Shown here one piece after another: positions 43,512 to 60,373 of a stretch of 64,000 nt of DNA (within the stretch, counting starts at the first letter, position 1; each line of letters begins with the position of its first letter). A model generated the notes under the pieces. That model was not told the DNA's origin. It was given only the letters and a program-made list of their open reading frames with translations, and made no database searches. Origin of the DNA: Symbiodinium natans (lineage: Eukaryota; Sar; Dinophyceae; Suessiales; Symbiodiniaceae); NCBI GenBank assembly GCA_905221605.1, contig CAJNDS010000321.1, positions 2,501-66,500 of the forward strand, in the 5' to 3' direction. The position numbers and the translations under genes were made by a program.

Positions 43512-43600
43512 GGTCCACGGTTCCCGCAAACTATCGGAGGCCGTGCAGAAGGACGAGAAGGTCGTGGGAGCTGCGCCACGATCCTCCAGCAAGAGGCAGG
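43512..43600 (+). CDS. Exon RKLSEAVQKDEKVVGAAPRS
   Basis: Behind CCCGAAAG; the donor lies at the first base of GTTTAGGGG (43601). Lysine-rich helical composition. An alternative frame over the same bases is also open, so the frame is not certain. Confidence 0.5.
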
Positions 43601-43679
43601 GTTTAGGGGATTCGGGCACGTACGTGCAGGAACACGTCATGGCTTGCTCTTCCAATTCCTACCGAAATCTTCGCAGCCA

Positions 43680-44190
43680 CAAAGCAAGGCATCCCTGACC
43701 CGAATTCGCACCCCGCCTCCAGCTGCGAGAATCTGATGCCCTTTACCGTCATCTTGCTGTCGAGCACCACTCCTCCACTCGAAGCCTTCGGCCCTAAGCC
43801 CCCTGTGCCCTAAACACACATCCCTTTAAGGCCCAGAGTGAACTTTGTAGGATTTAGGGTTCAGTGTTCATGGGAGCCCATATCTTTGGGTCTGGAAGGC
43901 ACGCGCAGGCGTTGAAGGCCCAGCGCAGCGCCTAACGTCTCAGGCAAGCGGCCCCCAAATGAAGTGCCAAACCCAAAAAAATCAGGGCCCTAGAGTCCAC
44001 GGGGGGAGAAACGCCGCCCTAAACTCTAAACCAAACCTTATAGCCCTGAACCCTAAACCCCAAAACCCGAAACCCCAAACCCTAAAGCCTAAATAAACCC
44101 TAAACCCTAAACCCTAAACCTAAACCCTAAACCCGAAACCCTAAATACACCCTATAACCCCAAACCCTAAATCAGAAAAGGGATGCCCTT
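43680..44190. other. Possible short exon and decayed CCCTAAA sequence
   Basis: A segment after CTTCGCAG at 43677 is open (TKQGIPDPNSHPASSCENLM and on), but no donor was fixed. From 44010 to 44175 decayed CCCTAAA copies lead to the exon at 44203. Confidence 0.35.
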
Positions 44191-44202
44191 CTTCTGAGCA
44201 AG

Positions 44203-44267
44203 AGGCGGATGGCTCACAGTGACAACCTGAGCTCGATCAAGACCCTGACGGACAGGCAGCCGCCAGG
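44203..44267 (+). CDS. Exon RRMAHSDNLSSIKTLTDRQP
   Basis: Behind TGAGCAAG; the donor is within CAGG|GTTTAGGGTCTAGGG. CCCTAAA sequence precedes and TTTAGGG follows. Confidence 0.55.
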
Positions 44268-44471
44268 GTTTAGGGTCTAGGGTCTAGGGTCTAAGGTTTA
44301 GGGTTTAGGGTTTAGGACTTTAGGCTTTCGGGTTTAGAGTTGTCGAAAACCTGTCTTGCAAGCCCCCACACAACGCCGAGACAAAGCAGTTCTCTGCCTC
44401 ATGTTCCGTTATTAAAGGGTTATTGGGCTCTTTGGGCAGCTGCAGACAGCCGGCTCTGTCTTAAGAAGCAG

Positions 44472-44555
44472 GTGCCAAGCATCGGAACTGCAAGCAACAG
44501 CTGTGACGGCACACGCATCCGAGCCACAGTGACGATGTCGGAAGCTCTCTCCAAA
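44472..44555 (+). CDS. Exon VPSIGTASNSCDGTRIRATV
   Basis: 28 codons between AAGCAG and a GTACGG donor, phase 0 at both ends. No known domain. Confidence 0.45.
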
Positions 44556-44631
44556 GTACGGTCTCTTTCGTAAGCCACCCTACATACAGCGATCCGCATG
44601 ACAATGGGAAACCTCGAAAAGAGTCTAGCTT

Positions 44632-44697
44632 TAGGGGTTTAGGGTTTAGGGTTTAGGGTTTAGGGTTTAGGGTTTAGGGTTTAGGGTTTAGGGGTTT
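44632..44697 (+). repeat. TTTAGGG array
   Basis: About nine heptamers, opposite in orientation to the array at 44821-44893. The ~120-bp spacer between them is unique. Confidence 0.95.
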
Positions 44698-44820
44698 AGT
44701 AACTCTTATTCTTCCCTGAAGGTCCCTTTGTATTAAGACTACTGGGGCCCCTCGATTTCTCTAGAGAACTGCCCATCTACAGGGATCACACTGGAGAGGC
44801 TCTTAGAGAGAGGCAGGAAT

Positions 44821-44893
44821 CCTAAACCCTAAACCCTAAACCCTAAACCCTAAACCCTAAACCCTAAACCCTAAACCCTAAACCCTAAACCCT
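44821..44893 (-). repeat. CCCTAAA array ending at the spliced-leader relict
   Basis: About ten heptamers; only four bases (TTTC) separate the last one from the spliced-leader relict. Confidence 0.95.
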
Positions 44894-44897
44894 TTTC

Positions 44898-44915
44898 TAG
44901 CCATTTTGGCTCAAG
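44898..44915 (+). other. Relict dinoflagellate spliced leader
   Basis: TAGCCATTTTGGCTCAAG is an exact match to the last 18 nt of the conserved 22-nt dinoflagellate spliced leader (ending GTAGCCATTTTGGCTCAAG, of which the G is missing here). Genomic relicts of this leader mark genes re-inserted from trans-spliced mRNA. It sits directly upstream of the virus-like gene below. Confidence 0.9.
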
Positions 44916-45849
44916 TTGCGCATGCCTTGAGTCAAAAGCCCATTGGTCACCTTCCAACCCACGTTAAGGTACAGAATGGCTACCAGCGGCTACCACACAT
45001 CTCGAGCAATGTGTGCTCGCTCAACTCTTTGGCCACACCACTGAAGTTGGGCTTGACATCGTCCGTTACCAATTTATGCCGCGTAAAGGCGTTCGGGGCT
45101 TTATGCGGAAGCACGCTATGCTGGAAGAGCCGAGATCCCTCATGTCATTTGACGAGGAGGCGATCATGAGCTGCCCAGCCCTTGCATCGATTGCGACGAC
45201 AACTGGGAACTGTCTCCACTGCATCCAGGACGCCGGAGTTGGCAAGTTCGAGCCATCCGGCAACCATGACATGTATGTGGTAGCCACATCCAACTGCGAA
45301 GTGCACGAATTCCGAGGAGATTGTGCATGTGAGCGTTGGACCCAGAAGCCGGGACAACTCGTGAGGAAGTGCATTCGTTCAACGGAACACACCACGGAGA
45401 GGGAGAGGTGGCCTTTCGCTTTCGGCAATGCACAAAACCAGATCGTGGCGCACTTGGTGACTGCTATGCTTTTGGCGCGCGCAGCCTTGAGGGGTTGAGG
45501 GAATCGCACGAACGTGTGATGACGCTAAGGTTGCACGTGATAGTTGCGGCGAGAATGCTTTGGCGGCCCAATACCGTTGCACGTGTGTGTGAGTGGGTCC
45601 CCGTACAACCTCTGTGCGCAGACGGAGTGTACAGGCGAGACGAGTATCTCAGGCGCTTGGACAAGATGAGGAAGAACCTCAACTACGACCTCATTCGGCC
45701 AACAGGGCCCCGGCAGACTTCTTGTCGTGTCGGGAAGGCGAGTCACATCCCTGGCTCGGAGAGAACGAGGAGTTTGGACCGGAGACAATGCCGCCAACCG
45801 CGTGGGCAGGATCGGTCCTCGCAACTCCGTACCACAGGAGAGCACAAGG

Positions 45850-46012
45850 GAAGTGGACATCCTAGAGGCCGTGAGGGACAAGTTGGTGCTCACCACGAGA
45901 GAACTGGCCAAGCTGCTGAATGTTGAGAAGAATGTGCTGAACAAGCATCTGTATGCATTGAAAGAGATTGGGGCTATCCACCAGATCACGCTGAGCCCAC
46001 CCACATGGGTGA
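45850..46012 (+). CDS. Z-alpha (Z-DNA/Z-RNA binding winged-helix) domain
   Basis: The segment ILEAVRDKLVLTTRELAKLL then NVEKNVLNKHLYALKEIGAI then HQITLSPPTW has the full Z-alpha signature: K-x3-N-x3-Y in the recognition helix (K, N, Y of EKNVLNKHLY) and PPxW in the wing. These residues contact left-handed nucleic acid in ADAR1 and poxvirus E3. Z-alpha is known in hosts and some DNA viruses as an innate-immunity or evasion module. Here it lies upstream of an RNA-virus-type polymerase. It is part of the pseudogene above. Confidence 0.85.
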
Positions 46013-46309
46013 GCACGGATGAGTCTGGGTGGGGCAAGGTTGTGCGCTCGATGTTTGGAAACGTCGACAGCAGTGACAGACAGATGTCTGACACCGACCT
46101 TGATGCCAACAGGGTCGCCTCAAACTCTCTCGACACGCAGTTCAGCCGGCTCAGGAAGAACAAGGTGAGCATCACCGACGCAACCGAGTTCGAGCGCGGA
46201 GAACATCGTGACTCGCCTGAAAACCCTATCACAGGGTTCAGCACTCATCCCATGGCGGTCGCAGGCCGTCAGCGCACAGTAGGAGACATCTCCTACCTCT
46301 CCGAGCCTA

Positions 46310-47508
46310 TGAAGGTCGAACTGCAATCGATGAGGAGTACAGGGCCAACATCGAGCAGAGCGATCTCGCTGGCGTCGAGGAGAAAGAGCAGGGGGCGCAT
46401 TGTGGCACCTGGGAGCCAGTCCCTGAGAGTGGCAACATTAGTCGGGCGCATGTCGCGAAACCCACGATAGGGAACGCACTCAAGGCCATGAAGGACCGAC
46501 ATTTCAAGATAGACGCCGGCGTCGGCAAGATGACGGAGAAAGGCAAGAGGCATGTCCAAAGGGCTGCCTCATTGATCAAGCAGCACCTCACGCAGTCCTG
46601 TGTGGATAGCGGCGCTCTAGCCTTTGCTTTCGACATCTTGAGCGTCGTGCCGGAAGAATGTAAGTCGGGCAAATGGACAGAAGAGCGATTCCTGACCGCA
46701 ATGCGGCTCGCGGGGGTGGATGTGCCCAGGGAGCTCAGGAGGGAGCTCCACGTGAAGCCAAACGAGGCCCTGAGCAAAGAGAAGCCGAGGGCCATTATAA
46801 CGTCCAAAGACGCTGGAGTTGTGCGACACATACTCGACAGCGGGCTGCTAGAGCACGTGCTCTTCAACAACCCGTTGTTTGAGCAGAGGTCGCTGAAGCA
46901 CGCCTCAAGGCGAGAATTCGGGCGGCGCATGGGTGAGCTCATGCGAAACTACGAGTTCGCTGCGTCTAAGAGTCTATGGATTTTGGCGCACTCGATGGGA
47001 GCTGCGCCAAGGAGGTCCGCGACCTCATTGAGAACGACATTATAGTGTCAATGTTCTCCAAGCTCCTTGACGTTGAGAGCAAAGACGGCCTGCTGCATGC
47101 CGCAATCAAAGACCGGATCAAGGACAGGTGCCACATGAGCGTGAAGAACATCATCAAGGCGGTGGTGTTTGACATGATCCGGGAAAGTGGCGATCGGGGT
47201 ACGTCAGTGTTGAATTTCCTGACAAGCCTCACACTGTTTGTTGCGAACGTCTCCATGATGCTGGAACGGCGGGGCACCAAGACCAAGCAAAAATCTGCAA
47301 GATTCTTGCCGATCTCCTGACAAAGGGTAACCTCGCAAACCTGATGGGAGAAGGAGACGATGGTCTACAGGTCTTCAAACAGGCGCTGGTTGATCTGTTT
47401 GGGGGCGAGTGCGACTTCGGCACCAAGTGGTGTGACGAAGCCCTAGTCTTCAAACCTGAGACCCTTGCTTTCTTCGGCTTAGCTAGTCAAAGGCGCAGAG
47501 TTTTGTGA
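46310..47508 (+). pseudogene. RNA-dependent RNA polymerase remnant
   Basis: Ordered motifs, each in frame locally: a PRAIITSKD block (about nt 46788) of the fingers region; motif A MDFGALDGSC with the D-x4-D pair (about nt 46976); motif B RESGDRGTSVLNFLTSL with SGx3TxxxN (about nt 47178-47230); and motif C GEGDDGLQVF with GDD at 47353-47361. One-base shifts separate the fingers region from motif A (about 46965) and motif B from motif C (about 47285). The set is diagnostic of a + strand RNA virus polymerase, family unassigned. Confidence 0.85.
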
Positions 47509-47692
47509 GCGTCTCCACTTGCCTGAAATCTCGGGGCTGGAGGAGCGGAAGCCCTGCAAAGCCCTTACAACCCTAAATTGCTTAAACCCAAACAAAGCCT
47601 TGGCCCATGACTGACTGGTTCTTAGTAGGGAATGAGATGAGATACCCTATATAATCCCTTATGAAGGGTATATATAGGGAGATATAAGGTAC
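47509..47692. other. Gap with a hairpin of the TAGTAGGGAATGAG family
   Basis: TTAGTAGGGAATGAG at about 47624 and an inner hairpin ACCCTATATAATCCC...GAAGGGTATATATAGGG (47643-47675). A related element surrounds a heptamer array at 55523-55704. Confidence 0.55.
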
Positions 47693-47797
47693 CACCCTAA
47701 ACCCTACACCCGAAACCCTGAACCCTGAAGCCTAAACCCTAAACCCTAAACCCTAAACCCTAAACCCTAAACCCTAAACCCTAAACCCTAAACCCTC
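47693..47797 (-). repeat. CCCTAAA array
   Basis: About fourteen heptamers, the first few variant, ending eight bases before the next exon. Confidence 0.95.
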
Positions 47798-47804
47798 TAC
47801 GAAG

Positions 47805-47892
47805 AACTTCGGGGATGAGGCTGTATGAGTCGCACGAGAGCAGTGAGCTGGCCCGAGAGTTCTTCTCCTACCTCTACGGCTCCAGGCCTCGA
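47805..47892 (+). CDS. Exon MRLYESHESSELAREFFSYL
   Basis: After TACGAAG an open segment reads TSGMRLYESHESSELAREFF and continues SYLYGSRPR to a GT donor at 47893 (or 47897). A CCCTAAA array precedes and TTTAGGG follows. It may belong to the gene continuing at 48871. Confidence 0.6.
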
Positions 47893-47906
47893 GTGGGTCT
47901 TGGGGT

Positions 47907-48030
47907 TTAGGGTTTAGGGTTAAGGGTTTAGGGTTTTGGGGGTTAGGGGGTTTAGGGGGTTTAGGGGGTTTAGGGGGTTTAGGGGGTTTAGGGGGTTTAG
48001 GGGGTTTAGGGGGTTTAGGGGGTTTAGGGT
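47907..48030 (+). repeat. TTTAGGG array passing into (TTTAGGGGG)n
   Basis: After three canonical units the array becomes about nine copies of the 9-mer TTTAGGGGG, then returns to TTTAGGG. The homogeneous 9-mer block implies local expansion. Confidence 0.95.
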
Positions 48031-48768
48031 TTAGGGTTTCTGGTTTGTACCCTTTTGGCCTTTTTGTTGGTTCAAGGTTTAGGGTTGAGGGTTGAGGCTT
48101 TAGGGTTCAGGTTTGAAGGTTAAGGGCTTAGGGTTTAGCTGTGTGGCTTGGGGTTTAGGGCTTACGGTTGGAAGGTTTGGGGTTGAGGTTTCATTGTTTA
48201 GGTTTGAAGGATTAGGGTTTAGAGTTGAGGTGTATGCTGGGGGTTTATGGGTTAAGGTTGAAAGGTTTGAGGATATAGAGTGTTGGCTTGAAGGTGCGTA
48301 GTCTTTACCCTTTGAGATTCAGGATTTAGGGTGGAAGGTTTAGGATGTAGGATTTGGGGTCTAGGTTCATAGTTTACGAAGCCGAAGTTGGGCCCTTATA
48401 TCGCAGCTCCCTATTCGGAACTAGTAAGGAACATTGCTGTTTCTCAGTGGGGGATAAGATTTCTTGAGTGGACTCCGGAGGGGGTGTGAGCTTTAGGGGT
48501 CCCTTTTGCAGAAGTACATCCCCCTCCCCCCCTCCCCCTGCTTTGACCCGAAACACAAAACCTTAAACCTCCGAGACACTATGAATCCTTAACGTCCGGA
48601 GTGGACAATTCGGGTTTGGGGTTTGTTGCGGGTGCTTGCCGCCCTGCGGAAGGTAAGGCTCACCTGCAGTTCCTTGTCCGGGTTTGGTATGGATCCATTT
48701 GGTTTGTATAAATAGACCGAAGTCGCAAACCCCAAAGAATGCACTCCCGAAGCAATAAGCCCTAAACC
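48031..48768. other. No supported gene; decayed TTTAGGG
   Basis: G/T-rich decayed heptamers to about 48370, then unique sequence including a C-rich run at 48520-48540. No protein-like frame. Confidence 0.5.
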
Positions 48769-48848
48769 TTGAACCTTGAACCTTGAACCTTAAACCTTAA
48801 ACCCTAAACCCTAAACCCTAAACCCTAAACCCGAAACCCTAAACCCTT
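48769..48848 (-). repeat. CCTTGAA/CCCTAAA array
   Basis: Starts with ACCTTGA variants and becomes canonical CCCTAAA; ends ~20 bp before the next exon acceptor. Confidence 0.9.
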
Positions 48849-48870
48849 CGACCTGCGAGCCTTTGGGCAG

Positions 48871-48953
48871 GAAGCACAAGACGACCCACGACATCTTCGA
48901 GTCCCTACGACAGGCCTACAAGGATAGCAGCAAGGCAGATGTGGGAGCCCCAG
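48871..48953 (+). CDS. Exon KHKTTHDIFESLRQAYKDSS
   Basis: Behind TTTGGGCAG; the segment continues KADVGAP to a GC or GG donor in front of GGCTTTGGGG. TTTAGGG-type repeats follow within 20 bp. Confidence 0.55.
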
Positions 48954-49158
48954 GGGGCTTTGGGGTTGAGAGTTTAGGGTTTAGGGTATAGGGTTTAGGG
49001 TTTGGAGTCTAGGGTTTAGGGTTTTAGGGTTTTGGGCTTAGGGTAGTTGCCTTTGCTGCTGCGTATACTACATGATCCTTGTCTTAGGTCGTCAGTTACA
49101 GGGGTACTCCGTTGCCCGTGGGAGACTTCGGGTTTTGGGGATGTGGGCCTAAACCCTC

Positions 49159-49271
49159 ACCCTAAGGGTCCATGTACCTTAGTCTTATATACTTGGGCCC
49201 CAAAGTCCCTAAATAGGAAGTACTTTAAGGCCCAAGTACTCCCTGCTTAGGTACATGGACCCTTAGGGTAA
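49159..49271. mobile_element. MITE-like palindrome, copy 2
   Basis: The same terminal inverted repeat CCTAAGGGTCCATGTACCT as the element at 40531-40645, with inner GTACTTTAAGGCCCAAGTAC. The two copies differ by several substitutions and small indels. Confidence 0.85.
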
Positions 49272-49279
49272 AGGTTCAG

Positions 49280-49400
49280 AAGGTGCGGGCCCACCGCGGC
49301 CCGACATCTCAGCAGATGTCTGCGCTAAAGGCACTCAAGCGAATGCTCCGGAAGCACGCTCGACATCCTTCCCAGTGGTCTTGCTATTTCAGACAACCCG
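49280..49400 (+). CDS. Exon KVRAHRGPTSQQMSALKALK
   Basis: Behind AAGGTTCAG an open basic segment continues RMLRKHARHPSQWSCYFRQP. The donor was not fixed. It begins eight bases after the MITE-like element, so that element lies at the 3' end of an intron. Confidence 0.5.
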
Positions 49401-49534
49401 AGACACCTTTCCCCGTACAACCCCATACATTTTCTTTGTTTGTTAGTCACTGTTAGTCGACATGTTGCGTCTCAGAGCATGTAGAGCCAGGAAGGGGAGA
49501 GCAGTTCGAGACACATGAGAAATGCGATAATCTA

Positions 49535-49700
49535 CAGCATGTGCAGCCCTTGGAACAAACAGAAATGCTGGAAGTGGGAGCATCTGCAGCCGCGGAACAA
49601 GTAGAAACACCGTAACTTGGGAGCCCTGGAACAGCCGGAAATGCCGTACTTTTTCAGATGTGGAGACCGTGAACGGTCAGAAATGCTCCAGTTCAGGATT
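49535..49700 (-). repeat. Degenerate ~50-bp repeat, about four copies
   Basis: Units share GGAACA...CAGAAATGCT and AGATGTGGAG-like words. The open frame on the minus strand follows from the repeat. Confidence 0.5.
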
Positions 49701-50640
49701 GAGCGAATAGCCATAAAAACCTTAAACCCTAAACCCTATAAGTGCTGCATGTCATAGTATGGTAAGCCAGGAGGGGGTGGGGAGCCAACGTTAGCAAGGC
49801 AATTGAGGCAGAGCCAACGTCAGGCTATCGGGAACGTTTGCAATCCCAACCTCTTCGTCCGTACTCCGCTCAAGCAACCCAAAAACCATTGCAGTGTCCA
49901 GGGGTTCCAAACAGGTATATCAGTGGTTATGACCGCAGGGTTGAGGGTTTAAAGTTTTAAAGTTTCGAAGTAGTTGAACCCTACGGCCCATGAACTTCCA
50001 AGTGCATCAAGCATGAGGCGGCCTGACGCTGTGGTGGCTCGTGAGCTGGAGGCCCTTTAGGCCCCTTTTTAAACCAACTTTTCAAGCAACGTCGGGTTTA
50101 GGGTTTGGAGAAGGTTTAGCCTTTCTGACAGCCTTAGTAAAAGGGCAAATGCACAGTAGCCAACGCCCCAGCTGGTTGGCCTACGAACTGCGTATGGTAG
50201 AGGGGCCGGCAAAAGCGGTTTCAGTGGTTTTCCATACTTTCAGACCATTGGGGCACCGGTGTGTTTGATTGTGTGTCTGTTTAGTTTCATACAGTCCAAT
50301 TCAGCGCATGTGCTTTCGCCACTGCATAGCGTCTGCAGCTGGGTCGCGTACATTTAAAACTCTGGTCTGCAGAACATCTGCGGGCATCTGCGTGATGCAT
50401 GAAACAAGTGTGTTGCTGCCAGAAAAGGGCTCCGCCAGGAGGGGATGTCGTGGCTTTAGGGTTTAGGCCGTCCTATCTCCCCACCCCAAACAGTATTCTC
50501 ATAGGTTAGAAGGATCGTGCCGGAGGTGTCTCCTGCTTCGTTGGGCAGACACGTGTTCCGGGGTTTATAGATGTTACAAAGAGGCTTTGAGGCATGCGTC
50601 CGTCCTTTCAGGGAGCAGGGATGAGGAGGGCCTAGCAATT
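49700..50640. other. Mostly unique, no firm gene
   Basis: A short open piece MRRPDAVVARELEAL ends in a stop at 50057-50059 and could be an exon. The rest has no domain and few heptamers. Confidence 0.35.
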
Positions 50641-50645
50641 CCCAG

Positions 50646-57000
<6,355 letters not shown>

Positions 57001-57242
57001 CCTAAACCCCCAAGCCCTAAACCCCAAACCCTAAACCCCAAACCCTAAACCCTAGGCTTGGCCGGATGTCCTAACCCCAAGTCTGAATCCCCCTCAAAAC
57101 AGCACTAATTCACCCTGGCCTCCCCCTAAACCCTAAACCGGAAAACCCGCAAGAGGTCCTTTAAACAAGCAGCCCCTACGGTGTAGCAGGACATGCATAC
57201 GTTTTAGCAGGACAACCTAAACCCTAAACCCTAAATCCAAAG
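57001..57242 (-). repeat. Decayed CCCTAAA sequence downstream of the gene
   Basis: CCCTAAACCCCAAACC words at 57001-57050, 57127-57140 and 57211-57235 between short unique segments. No transcription-end signal was identified. Confidence 0.6.
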
Positions 57243-57309
57243 CAGCCTTACCGAAGGCCCCTTACACGTTCTTTTTGGCCGGGCCCCGCGTCCGAAAGCC
57301 CAGAGAGAG
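57243..57309 (+). CDS. Possible exon LPKAPYTFFLAGPRVRKPRE
   Basis: Open between ATCCAAAG and GTTTGGTTC. The PKAPYTFF...R pattern vaguely recalls the first helix of an HMG box, but it is too short to assign. Confidence 0.35.
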
Positions 57310-57657
57310 GTTTGGTTCAGCTGGCTTCTCCAGGGTATAGGGTGTTGGGTTTGGGGTTTGTAGTTTGTGGTTTAGGGTTTGGGGAGTATGTCGTTTGTAT
57401 TTGTGCGGAGGGAGGAATGGGGGGGTTTGGGGTTTGTGGTTTAGGGTTTGGGGTGTATGGCGTTTGTTTTTTGTTTCTTGGGCTCCGTGCTTTTGGGGTT
57501 TAGGGTTTGGAGTTTGGGGTTCGGGTTTTCGGGTAGGGTTCGGTTTATGGTTTGGGGTTCAGAGGTTTCAAGAGTTTATTGCTTTGTGTGTTTTGGCTGG
57601 TTTTCGGGTTGCCATTTGTCAGTTTTGTGTTCTGCCGTGATATTTATACCCCATGTG

Positions 57658-58605
<948 letters not shown>

Positions 58606-58841
58606 GTGTTGTTGCGCTTTGGTACCAGTAGGGGCTTTCTGAAGCACTATATATATGTATATGTATCTATGCATACATTTGCACACACACAGATATATAT
58701 ATATATATATATGTATATACTATGTATGTGTATATTATGTCTGTAACGCATATGCAGTGTATAGATGCCGAGGCACTAGCAGCCTGCTCCCTGCACTCTT
58801 CTTGCTTCGCATCCCCTCTGTCGGTCTCTCACTCGAGGCCC

Positions 58842-58895
58842 ATGGGAGAGCCGGACGATGCGCTGAAGCTGAAGCGCAAGTCACTGGGAATCAAG
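58842..58895 (+). CDS. Possible first exon MGEPDDALKLKRKSLGIK
   Basis: An ATG followed by 17 open codons to a GC donor (GCAGGC), with CCCTAAA arrays (58916-58972) following. It could be the start of a new gene downstream of the GT tract. A next exon was not fixed. Confidence 0.35.
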
Positions 58896-58915
58896 GCAGG
58901 CTTGTCCTAAGCCCC

Positions 58916-59100
58916 AAACCCTAAACCCTAAACACCAAACCCTAAGCTCTAAACCCTAAACCCTAAACCCTAAGCCCCCGTAAACCCTAAACTCAAGCTA
59001 ACATCCAAAAGTCAAGACCTCCTTTGAGCAGGGCTTCTGAGAGAAGTCTCAAGGCAGCTACTCAAGTTAGGGTTTAGGGTTTAGGGTTTAGGGCTTAGGG
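58916..59100. repeat. CCCTAAA array then TTTAGGG array around a short spacer
   Basis: CCCTAAA units at 58916-58995 and TTTAGGG units at 59067-59098 flank ~70 bp in which ASERSLKAATQ is open before GTTAGGG. Confidence 0.75.
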
Positions 59101-59269
59101 ATCTCATGCAGTGTGTGGAACCTCTCTAAGAGCCGCATCCCGGGTTAGAAGGGGTATATGGGGGGTGGGACCCTCAATCCCAAACCTTGAAACTCCGCAA
59201 GACTTAGCAAAGCACTCCCATTTCCTACACGCTTGCCATCTCTCAACTCCAAACCCTATCACCTCCCAG

Positions 59270-59340
59270 CGCCCGATTCCGTGAAGAGCAGGTTCGTGGA
59301 AGCCCCGTCCCTCCACCGGTGGAGACTCTCAGCGACCCGC
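59270..59340 (+). CDS. Possible exon ARFREEQVRGSPVPPPVETL
   Basis: Behind CCTCCCAG the segment stays open (SDPLCEAQQLQ) up to the edge of a MITE-like element at 59364. No donor was fixed. Confidence 0.4.
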
Positions 59341-59363
59341 TGTGTGAAGCCCAGCAGCTTCAG

Positions 59364-59472
59364 CTAGGACCCTTTGTCCCCTTGTCCCTTTGTTTAGGGT
59401 TCAGGCTCCCTTAGAACCCCTTTACTCCAAAAAAGGGGACCCTGTTTCTTCCTAGGTTACTCCTGGGTCTAG
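59364..59472. mobile_element. MITE-like palindrome, family B copy 2
   Basis: CTAGGACCCTTTG...ACTCCAAAAAAGGGGACCCT...TTCCTAGGTTACTCCTGGGTCTAG, related to the element at 56524-56630. Confidence 0.65.
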
Positions 59473-60027
59473 TCAGGGTTTGGGGCTTCCAGGCTTAGGG
59501 TTTAGGGCCATGAAACAGCCCTACCAAATGTGCACTGCCTTGGCGATAATCCAGTGTGCATTGGGACCGCTGGCCGGGTTCCGGGGCGCGGCAGGGGGCC
59601 ATTTGCCAGGCCACGTAGAGGCTGGCATTTGGCGAGAAGCTTTGGGGCCAACTCACCCACGCCTGGGGGTGTATGACATCGCGTCTGCTGAGGCTTCTCT
59701 GCGACACCCTCCCCTGTGAACATGTGGGCTCAGGGCGTGGCTCTGCTGCTAGACGTTTTTGCCTAACTGCTGTTGGGAGGGCAATTTAGGGTTTAGGGTT
59801 TCGGGTTTAGGGTTTAAGAGAGGGTGGGAGGCTCATTGCAGAGCCACCCATCAGCCAAGGGCGATTCTGGGACCCCATTCAGGGAGGAGGTAGGTTTGCG
59901 GGACCCTTAGAGAAGCTTAGGGAGCCTTAGGGAGTAGGGAGTATTAGGGAACCTTGATTGATGGACCCCCTTCGAACCCCCTCCCTTAAGAACCTTATAA
60001 ATCTTGGGTGGGTGAAAGGGGCCTTTA
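59473..60027. other. No supported gene
   Basis: Unique sequence with a short TTTAGGG block at 59787-59815 and AGGGAGCCTTAGGGAGTAGG words at 59915-59950. Frames on both strands overlap without domains. Confidence 0.4.
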
Positions 60028-60370
60028 ATGGCTTTGCGCGGTGAAGAAGTCAGAATGTCGGGTGAAGGGATTCTCAAGACAGCGATCGAAGGTGACAAAA
60101 TCGGAACGTGTCCACGCCGATCCCGCAAGGAAGAACATACTAAAGAAGGAGCAGTCTAAGGACACTGCAGAGCTGAACAACAAGCTGGGTCTTGATGATC
60201 TGGAACATGAGCCAAGCTCCAGCAACCAAGCTGGAGTCTGGTTCCAGCAACTTGGCGCAATGCTGCAGAACAGCAGTGGACGTGTTGAGCTGGATGTGGC
60301 AGCAGCAAATGGCCCGTTTCAGCGCGCAGACAGTGGCAACTACTGCAACGTGTTACGGGGTGGTGGGGGT
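60028..60370 (+). CDS. ORF or exon, unknown hydrophilic protein
   Basis: Two + frames compete. One starts at the ATG at 60028 (MALRGEEVRMSGEGILKTAI) and stops at about 60157. The other is open from 60041 to 60373 with KVTKSERVHADPARKN, TAELNNKLGLDDLEHEPS and VWFQQLGAMLQNSSGRVELD. The second is longer and more protein-like. A TTTAGGG run follows at its end. Confidence 0.4.
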
Positions 60371-60373
60371 TAG

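Larger units (their letters stand above)
44916..47508 (+). pseudogene. Endogenous RNA-virus-like polyprotein with Z-alpha domain and RdRp, frameshifted
   Basis: Coding-like sequence passes through at least five frame changes: 45013-45498 (cysteine-rich, unknown), about 45500-45730 (VYRRDEYLRRLDKMRKNLNY), a short frame to about 45800 (ESHPWLGENEEFG), a Z-alpha frame to about 46310, then the RdRp-bearing frames to a stop at 47506-47508. No introns explain the shifts obviously, so it is probably a decayed copy. The leader relict at its 5' end suggests it came from a trans-spliced transcript. CCCTAAA arrays lie immediately upstream and downstream. The virus lineage is not settled; dinoflagellate-infecting + strand RNA viruses exist and virus-derived polymerase genes have been reported in symbiotic dinoflagellate genomes. 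Confidence 0.75.

Noticed and set aside
57243-57309. HMG-box exon
   Set aside because: Only a faint match to the first helix; the rest of the domain was not found nearby.
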